From Dermacentor variabilis (lineage: Eukaryota; Arthropoda; Arachnida; Ixodida; Ixodidae): a DNA stretch of 64,000 nucleotides. The position numbers and the translations under genes were made by a program. How positions within the stretch are numbered: position 1 is the stretch's first letter; each line of letters opens with the position of its first letter. The notes below the pieces were generated by a model. It searched no databases. It saw only the letters and a program-made list of their open reading frames with translations, and was not told the DNA's origin. Positions 57,140 through 64,000 of the stretch are shown one piece after another. The DNA lies in NCBI RefSeq assembly GCF_050947875.1, contig NC_134568.1, forward strand, positions 200,933,043 through 200,997,042. The letters run 5' to 3'.

Positions 57140-58616
57140 CGTACTAAAAGATAAGCAAGGTAGTATCATCAGCAATCTTTAAGGTATAGTAAAAGCAGCG
57201 GAAGAATTCTATGCTGACCTGTACAGTAGGTACCTAGAGGAGCCACGATACCTCCATTCGAAGCAGTAATGAGCAGGTTGCAGAGACTCCTCCTATTACT
57301 AGCGATGAGGTCGGAAGGGCCTTGCAATACATGAAACGGGGAAAATCGGCAGGAGAAGATGGAATAACAGTAGATTTAATCAAAGATGGAGGAGACATAA
57401 TGCTTGGTAGACTGTCAGCTCTCTATAGGAAGCGTCTATCGACTGCAAGGGTCCCAGAAAACTGGAAGAATGCAAACATTATACTAATCCACAAAAAGGG
57501 AGACTAAAGAATTAAAAAACTATAGGCCCATTAGCTTACTCTCACTGTTATATAAAATATTCACCAAAATAATCTCGAATAGAATAAGGGCAATACTGGA
57601 CTTTAATCAACCAAGGGAACAGGCTGGCTTCAGGAAGGGATACTCTACAATAGATCACATCCATGCTATTAAACAGGTAATCGAGATATCCGCAGAGTAC
57701 AATAAACCTCTGTATATGGCTTTCATAGATTACGAAAAGGCATTTTATTCAGTAGAGATACCAACATTCATAGAGGCTTTACGTAATCAAGGAGTACAGA
57801 CCGCTTACATAAATACCTTGGAAAATATCTACAGAGATTCCACAGCCACCTTAATTCTACACAAGAAAAGGAGGAAGATACCTATAAAGAAAGGGGTCAG
57901 GCAAGGAGACACAATGTCTCCAATGGTATTCACTGCGTGCTTGGAAGAAGTATTCAAGCTATTAAACTTGGAAGACTTAGGAGTAAGGATCGACGGCGAA
58001 TATCTCAGCAACCTTCGATTTGCCGATGACATTGTTCTATTCAGCAACAATGCAGACGAGTTACAACAAATGATTGAAGACCTTAACAGAGACAGTGTAA
58101 GAGTAGGATTGAAAATTAATATGCAGAAGACAAAGATAATGATAAATAGCCGGGCAAAGGAACAAGAGTTCAGGATCGCCAGTCGGCCTCTAGAGTGTGT
58201 GAAGGAGTACGTTTACCTATGTCAGTTAATCGCAGGAAACCCTGATCATGAGAAGGAAATTCACAGAACAATAAAAATGGGTTGGATCACATTCGGCAGA
58301 CATTGTCAGCTCCTGACTGGAAGCTTGTCATTATCATTGAAAAGGAAGGTGCACAATCAGTGCATTTTACCGGTGCTGACATATGGGGCAGAGACTTGGA
58401 GACTGACAAAGAGGCTCGAGAACAAGTTAAGGACCGCGCAAAGGGCGATGGAACGAAGAATGCTAGGCATAGCGTTGAGAGACAGAAAGAGAGCGGTTTG
58501 GATCAGAGAGCAAACAGGTATAGCCGATATTCTAATTGACATTAACAGAAATAAATGGAGCTCGGCAGGTCATGTAATGCGCAGGTCAGACAACAGTTGG
58601 ACCATTAGGGTTACAT
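57140..58616 (+). pseudogene. RTE reverse transcriptase
   Basis: Motifs in order: GKSAGEDGITVDLIKDGG, NANIILIHKKGD, YRPISLLSLLYKIFTKI, QAGFRKGYSTIDHI, AFIDYEKAFYSVE (motif A Asp present in FIDY; the usual AFD reads AFY), GVRQGDTMSPMVF, RFADDIVLFS (catalytic Asp pair), then the thumb with NMQKTKIM and the C-terminal LTYGAETWRLTK and RAMERRMLGI. The frame is open from 57716 to 58618. Upstream, a frameshift near 57507 and stops near 57222 and 57267 are visible. The 5' end lies in the linker before the RT fingers, so no endonuclease remains. Confidence 0.85.
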
Positions 58617-58826
58617 AATGAATACCAAGAGAAAGGAAACGCAGTCGAGGACGGCAGAAGTCTAGGTGGAACGATGAAACTAGAAAATTCGCAGGCGCTT
58701 GTTGGAATCGGTTGGCACAAGACAGGGCTAATTGTAAATCGCAGGGAGAGGACTTATTCCTGCAGTGGACATAAAATAGGCTGATAATGATTATGATGAC
58801 GACGACGATGATGATGATGATGATGA
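57140..58826 (+). mobile_element. RTE-type non-LTR retrotransposon, 5'-truncated
   Basis: The RT coding remnant (57140-58616) is followed by a short 3' UTR containing CCTGCAGTGGACATAAAATA and GGCTGATAATGATTATGATG, and ends in a (GATGAT)n/(GACGAC)n tail at about 58793-58826. Short 3' UTRs and such trinucleotide tails are typical of RTE elements. EN and the N-terminal RT are missing. Confidence 0.85.
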
Positions 58827-59663
58827 TCCTCGGGATAGGCCCACATATTTAGGCTGCATAATCCCCACGAGAACGGCTTCAGACGGCACTATCTTCGGGA
58901 TTGGCCCACGAAAAACTAGAAATAGAGAAAAAGGTAAACGTGGGGGTCACTCCCCAAGGAAGACGAGGTCTTCAAACCAGCGCTACGTCTCTTATACCAA
59001 AAGAGTTACAAAAAAAAAGAAAAGCAACATTTCATTTAAGGAATACAGTCATTAAAAGAAAGAAAACTTTTGTATTCGGATAAACACGGCAAAAAAAAAT
59101 GGAGAAAGAATACGCCGAAGTGATGAAAAATAAAGAGCGATATCCTTGAACCCTGCGTATAACACGGAGGTGACAATTCTGTGCTGCTCACTCGCATGGC
59201 GCACATAAGCGCAACGCAGTAGAAAAGGCAGTTCGACGTGTGTTCTGTAGAACTCTGTCAAGTGCAGTATTTATTAGGTGCAGTTCCTTGGAAGTTAAAA
59301 TATATACGTAAGCAAAGCCTATGTTTTATTAGTTTAAAGCGCTCGTATACCGAGATATTCATAATCAAATTTTAGACTCAGTATGCCACATTCGCATTTC
59401 GGAGACGAAATTCTCAACCACGCGCTCCAGACACCAAGAGGAATATCTCTTGTGACGTTGCTTGCAAAACTGGCAAGTCAATCTATTCATATTTTTGCCA
59501 GCCCACGGTAGGAGTGCTTCTGTTATCAGATCCATCCGGCTTCTAGACTGGCATGCTATACGACATCGGTGACGTAACGTCCGCGGGGGTACAGTCTGTC
59601 TTTGGATCGAGAGTCGTGCGCCTCTGAATAGGAAATTAGCGTACCGACTGTCAAATTTCATTA
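58827..59663. other. No recognisable gene or element
   Basis: Two similar blocks, CCTCGGGATAGGCCCAC (58828) and CTTCGGGATTGGCCCAC (58892), stand 65 bp apart. Otherwise only short unsupported frames. Confidence 0.4.
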
Positions 59664-60323
59664 CTGCGACAGCAATTATATGGACACTCCAGGCGCATTT
59701 CTGCTGTCGCCGTCACCGTGAGTTTCCGTATAAAGTCTAAAGGCGATCACGTCGTCGCGGCGCGCCGTATGCTGTAGGTGCGAGTGAAAGCGTGCGAGGG
59801 TGAGCCGACGATGGCTAACGATGGCGACTCAATCTCACGCGCACAAGGAAGGGAAGTGAGGCAGAAAGCGCGCCGTCTTCCGTCGCGCGCAAGGCACCGG
59901 GAGGAGGAGAAAGGGTGGGGGGCATTCTACTCCGGCGGCTGCTGCGAAAGTCGCGGTCGCGCGGGCCCTATCTTGAAAGCGATCTATGGTGGGGACAGAG
60001 TGCGCCGAGTGCTGATAGCTTCGTGTGCGCTGTGCTTTCGCCACTTAGTTCACGTTGAAGCGAGAGGCGACACGAAGGTCAGTTCGCTCACTGGTGCTGC
60101 TGCGCTTCCTCCCTCCAGCATTTCAAAGCGAGTGTTCGCGGTCACCGAGTGACTTGGGTTGATGTTTGCTTGTGCGCGCGTGACATCATGCTTGTTAATT
60201 TAGTTAGTGAATGTTTACAAGTTTACACGGCCGACAAAACTAGTATCCTTACTTCTTATAGCTGTCTACTAATTTGCTATCGCAATCGATGTTTCGCCTT
60301 TCGGGCGGAACTGCGACTTTCTT
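59664..60323 (+). repeat. Repeat B, long copy 2
   Basis: It runs from ACTGCGACAGCAATTATATG through TTCCGTATAAAGTC, GCGCGCCGTATGCTGTA, GCGCGCAAGGCACCGGG and GACAAAACTAGTATCC to TTGCTATCGCAATCGATG and the closing TTCGCCTTTCGGGCGGAACT. The first and last segments are weakly inverted relative to each other (CTGCGACAGCAA against TTGCTATCGCAA). The last block can form a small GCC/GGC hairpin. Confidence 0.78.
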
Positions 60324-60583
60324 GTGAATACTTCGACACACGAGGGCCTTAGAATAATCTAACACAATGAAGTTGTCTTCAAATACAATTGTCTTCAAGT
60401 TGTTATTTAAATATAGACCATTATTGCGAAACAAAAAACGTTAACAGTTTTTAATAGTTATATATGTAGTAATTGCCGAAGGTACTTGTTCCCGAAATTG
60501 TGTACGTCGGTTTGAATAACCAGTCTGTGCAAAAAATGCAAGCTAGCGTAGCGTCTTCATTAACATTGCTGATATATTCGCAG

Positions 60584-60584
<1 letters not shown>

Positions 60585-60650
<66 letters not shown>

Positions 60651-60697
60651 ATATATATATAAATAGAGATAGATAGAGAGAGAGAGAGAGAGAGAGG
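60585..60697. repeat. (TA)n/(GA)n compound microsatellite
   Basis: A long TA run (about 60587-60660, interrupted by two CA steps) is followed by GATAGA and an AGAGAG run to 60696. Confidence 0.95.
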
Positions 60698-60959
60698 AAT
60701 GGAGCAGCCGAGGTGCCCTCTACCTCAATCGCTCCACGCCCAACTTCTGTATATAACATAACAGTAGAAACCACGTTAAGTAGGTCTGTCTCAAACAAGA
60801 AGCTATAATGGGATGCCAACAAATGTGGACGGAGAGAGGACTACGCATGAAATGTAACTGCCTCCACATTTATCATTTAGACTACTGCCCCCAAGCACTA
60901 ATAACATGTTTATTAATGAATTTGGTTCCTTAGTCTCCTGAAGCTCACGTTATTAGTGG

Positions 60960-61016
60960 CAATGTATGTCCACCTCGCCTAGCAACTCGCCTGCAAAAAC
61001 GCAACATTCACTGCGC
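60960..61016. repeat. Solitary arm of the 37.9-kb inverted-repeat element
   Basis: The block CCACCTCGCCTAGCAACTCG, then CCTGCAAAAACGCAACATTC, matches 38195-38250 in order (CCGCCTCGCCTAAGAACTCG, TCTGCAAAAATGCCACGTTC). No inverted partner was found nearby. Confidence 0.5.
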
Positions 61017-61339
61017 TCATTACTTTTTGTAAAAAATACATGGTCTAAAAGAACACGCTCTACATACTATAAGAAAAGGGGTTTGAACAAAGGTAAACTT
61101 AACAACGAGATAAGATTAAACTTACAGATGGTGGCGCAGCACAACGTATGTATATGTCACGAAAAGCAACTTTTATTTCTAGTTTTAAAGTTTTAAAGCA
61201 CAAAGAGTTCAAATATTAGTAAAGAAAGGTCGGTTTAAAACTAAACGTAAATTATTACTGTGTTTTATTTCTGGTGAAAGGCTATTCTACACAATGACCC
61301 CATCAATTGTAATTTTTCTTACCCCGTTGGCCCATTTTT

Positions 61340-61800
61340 CTCATTTAATGAGATAGTAGCCGTTTACTTTGTTACTGCTTTCATAACCAGAATGTGAATA
61401 AAGTGATCAATGCACTTGTAGTTAGTGTTAATACTAGCATAGACGATTATTGCCGTGTTGTAGTCACGTAGAGCACTGAACAGCATGATGTTTAGGCGTC
61501 TGAAGAATGATAATGTATGAGCGGTGTAAACTGAATAAGTGGTAAAGCGTATAGCTCTATTTTGGAAGCGTATAGCTGGCTCTAAATATGTGCGGTATGC
61601 CTGACCCACAGTAACTATGCAGTATGCTAAGTGTTTGTGAAATATCTTGAAATAAATAATGCGTAATGCTTTTATGTCAAGCATGTCACCGCATTTATAT
61701 AGGAGAAAGCAAGCTATAACAAGTTTTTTGTAGAGTTCCTCGATGTGGACTTTCCGCTTAAGATATTCGTATATTAAGACGCGCCTAGGTATTTTACGAA
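61340..61800 (-). pseudogene. CR1-like reverse transcriptase C-terminal fragment
   Basis: The minus-strand reading gives VLIYEYLKRKVHIEELYKKL, HKHLAYCIVTVGQAYRTYL and PAIRFQNRAIRFTTYSVYTA with HTLSFFRRLNIM, the pattern of CR1/Daphne-type C-termini after the RT core. The core is absent. Decayed. Confidence 0.6.
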
Positions 61801-61833
61801 CGCTGCACGTTTTAGCACTGAACCCAATTAGTT

Positions 61834-61897
61834 AACTCGGAGAGGCCTCCATCTCGCAGTGGAGATAAACAAGCTGATAATGATAATGACGACGAAG
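61834..61897 (+). repeat. Solitary RTE 3' tail
   Basis: GCAGTGGAGATAAACAAGCT followed by GATAATGATAATGACGACGA matches the 3' UTR end of the RTE element at 58760-58800. Only the last about 60 bp are present. Confidence 0.55.
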
Positions 61898-62154
61898 ATT
61901 AGTGTGTGTAAGATCAAACTAACAAACCCCTTCAATCTTCCTAACGACATCTGTGACTGTCCATTATAATGAACAAATCCTTAACTTCGGAAATAAACGT
62001 GACATGGTACGACAGAGCTTTAATTTCGGCTAGTCTGCTATTTGTTAGCTACGGAATAGTTCTATTTCCTAGCTAAAGCTAGCTGGAATGACACAGAGCA
62101 TGACAAAAAAGAACGAAAGAAAGAAAGCGGTAAGCAGAACTACAGTCTCCTTTC

Positions 62155-62240
62155 GTGTTCGCCAACCCCCTTCCTCCCGCCTAGGGTAGCAAACTGGACG
62201 TTCGTCTGGCCTTCCTGCCTTTCCTGTCTTCCTTTCCTCG
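62155..62240 (+). repeat. Solitary I-type 3' UTR fragment
   Basis: Pyrimidine-rich CCTCCCGCCTAGGGTAGCAA followed by ACTGGACGTTCGTCTGGCCT and TTCCTGCC recalls the 3' UTR of the I-b elements (37760-37830, 19030-19110). No coding part precedes it. Confidence 0.45.
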
Positions 62241-64000
62241 TCCGGCCTCCTTTACCATTGGCATGACATTGACGTGTCTCAGCACTTCATGCCGCCTCCT
62301 GGGGATGCAGCAACTGACCAGTATGACCTGGAGGCAGCTCCTGACCAAGCGCACGCGGTTTCCGGTAGCACCGCTTGCACCACGATTGTCTGCAAAGCGC
62401 ACTGCCTCGGGTTTATTGTTTACGAGCGAAGAACCGCCGTCTGCAAGTGCCGATGATTCGCCGCTGAGTCGATTAACCCACTGGCTCGACGCCCGCGTGC
62501 CTAGAAACCTGCTTCGATGCCGTCCGTGCCATACGATTTCAAGGCTGTTCTCGCGCTGCGCGCCCACCCGACTGGAGAACACGACCACGGTACTTAAAGC
62601 GCGCAGCGCCCAGCGCACGAAATAATTATTAATCGTTGACCGCGATGACCTCGCATTCGGCGCGCCATCGAACCACCCGTAAACGTGGCCCTGCAGTGCA
62701 GAGTTGCTTCAAGCAAATGATGCGCCGACATGGTCATGGACTTGTCGAGATTGCGCGCTTCTGTCCTGAACGTACCATCGCGCCCGCGAGGGGCGTTGAT
62801 TCGAATGGATAAATGGTGATTGGTGGATAGGAGAAATGGTAGAGGACAGCAAGTTGCAAGCGGCCTTTGGTGGTGAACCAGTCGTCGTCATCCCCATGTG
62901 TCCCCGATGGTTCCTCCGTTTTCTGTTTAACACGTACAGGCGCGCTTCGATAGAATATAAATGCCAGGCGTTTACTTCTCTAGCAAAGGTTATGAGCAAG
63001 GTACGCATTGCCGGAGATCAATTATTTGCATGTGGGAAAAGGACAATGCAAATAAGAGGGCGACAGCATAGGGTAACGTTACGAAGAAAAACATTACAAT
63101 TTGACAGAGTACACTATAAAACATTTGTAAATCAAAAAAGTTACACCATCGGCTAATGGAAACTCCATGATGATACACAAACGTATGAATAAACAACAGT
63201 TAGTGCAACCCTCCGAAGCCGACTCGCAGCTCGGGTAGTACCGCCGTAGTACACGCGGGCAAACGAAGGCTCTGCCCCACACGCTGGTGTATAGTCGTTT
63301 TCTAATCACTTGGAAGGTGGTTTGTAACGCCTAATAGACACACCAGTGTCACGGCGAAGCTGACGGCTTGTAGTCGTTTCAACGGCCGTAGATTTTCGAA
63401 CCAACGCGGCAGCGTCAACACTGGCAACTCCTGCTCTTGAGACAGTGCTGAAACTTGGTGTCCTCAAAACGTATAAGGATTTAATATATTTAGCATGATG
63501 CCCGTGTCAGTTCATTTCTATTCCTTCATTTGCCCCCCTATTACCCTATCACCATTAAGGCCAAAATTTCTGTCCTATTTCACAATGAGACGTTTCTCAA
63601 AGTAATTAGTTATATCATCAGTTGCATGACTTGCAGGACAGGTCGATACAGCGTTTGGCACAGGAGTGTGGATGAATACTTCGGCCTAAGTTGGGTGTAG
63701 ACGTTAATTGCTCATCGAAATAATATTCTACAGGTAGAGAGAGTTGGGTTACACAAATATTACCTGTTTTATGCCCGCGCTTCTTAATTTACCTGCAAAG
63801 ACTTGCAGCTCTAGAAGGAAAAGGGAGAAAGGTTCGTCGCATGGTCACCGCTCTTGCACTCGAGTAACAACATTTGCCTAATTTGAACACAACAAGGCAA
63901 AAACTAAAGTGAAATAACGATCGCATGCAATTCGAAATGCCGACAAACATAATTTCGCATATTTTACAGTGAAAAGTGTCGGCACTACTTAATCCAGATG
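62241..64000. other. No recognisable gene or element
   Basis: A GC-rich patch at 62260-62620 opens frames on both strands (120 and 145 codons), a composition effect. The rest shows nothing supportable. Confidence 0.4.

Noticed and set aside
62181..62625. 120- and 145-codon frames on opposite strands
   Set aside because: Mutually overlapping in a GC-rich patch next to an I-type 3' UTR fragment; no motif.
1..64000. CRISPR array, operons or bacterial contamination
   Set aside because: No regularly spaced identical repeats with unique spacers, no dense same-strand coding and no bacterial ribosome-binding pattern; content is consistently animal retroelement DNA.

Overview
The window is animal genomic DNA dominated by transposable elements. 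The mixture suggests a hard tick (Ixodida, probably metastriate): I-, CR1/L2- and RTE-type non-LTR retrotransposons, a Penelope-like element, mariner and Harbinger-like DNA transposons, many palindromic MITEs, and a tRNA-derived SINE resembling the tick SINE 'Ruka'. The species assignment is inference from this repeat content. No operon, CRISPR array, classical RNA gene or convincing complete host gene was found.

Layout. (1) 56-9200 is a CR1/L2-like element. It is split at 1144/7023 by a nearly full-length I-type element ('I-a', 1145-7022) and again by a SINE flanked by a perfect 18-bp duplication (7478-7738). (2) 10-19 kb holds a SINE, a foldback element, a CR1 fragment, a 5'-truncated second I-a copy (14575-17033), a short MITE and a decayed I-type fragment of another family ('I-b'). 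(3) 19.1-20.9 kb holds a dead DDE transposase, a 200-N assembly gap, a reverse-strand CR1-type endonuclease fragment ending in a perfect hairpin, and a second copy of the short MITE. (4) 23.7-27.7 kb holds a CpG-rich inverted-repeat element, a dead mariner and a 5'-truncated Penelope-like element with a GIY-YIG endonuclease. (5) 31.5-38.3 kb holds a foldback element, then a decayed I-b element interrupted by an ACACCC-rich block that itself carries a SINE, then another inverted-repeat element. (6) 43259-49191 is a complete-length but decayed third I-type element ('I-c') with an 11-bp duplication. (7) 50-64 kb holds two copies of a GC-rich repeat ('repeat B'), a non-autonomous Harbinger-like element with a TTA duplication, a third I-a copy on the minus strand, a possible second tRNA-derived SINE, an RTE element and small tails of further elements.

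The genes do not form a pathway. Each retroelement carries its own cassette (ORF1 nucleic-acid binding; ORF2 endonuclease, reverse transcriptase and, for I types, RNase H), and the SINEs and MITEs would have depended on such enzymes in trans. Almost all ORFs are broken. The only long intact frame is I-a ORF1 (1408-2922), which overlaps ORF2 by 8 nt. Apart from two short unexplained ORFs (about 13.0 kb and 41.6 kb), the stretches between elements show nothing I can support as a gene. The nesting gives a readable relative chronology, which is the most informative aspect of the window. I found no clearly novel functional system.
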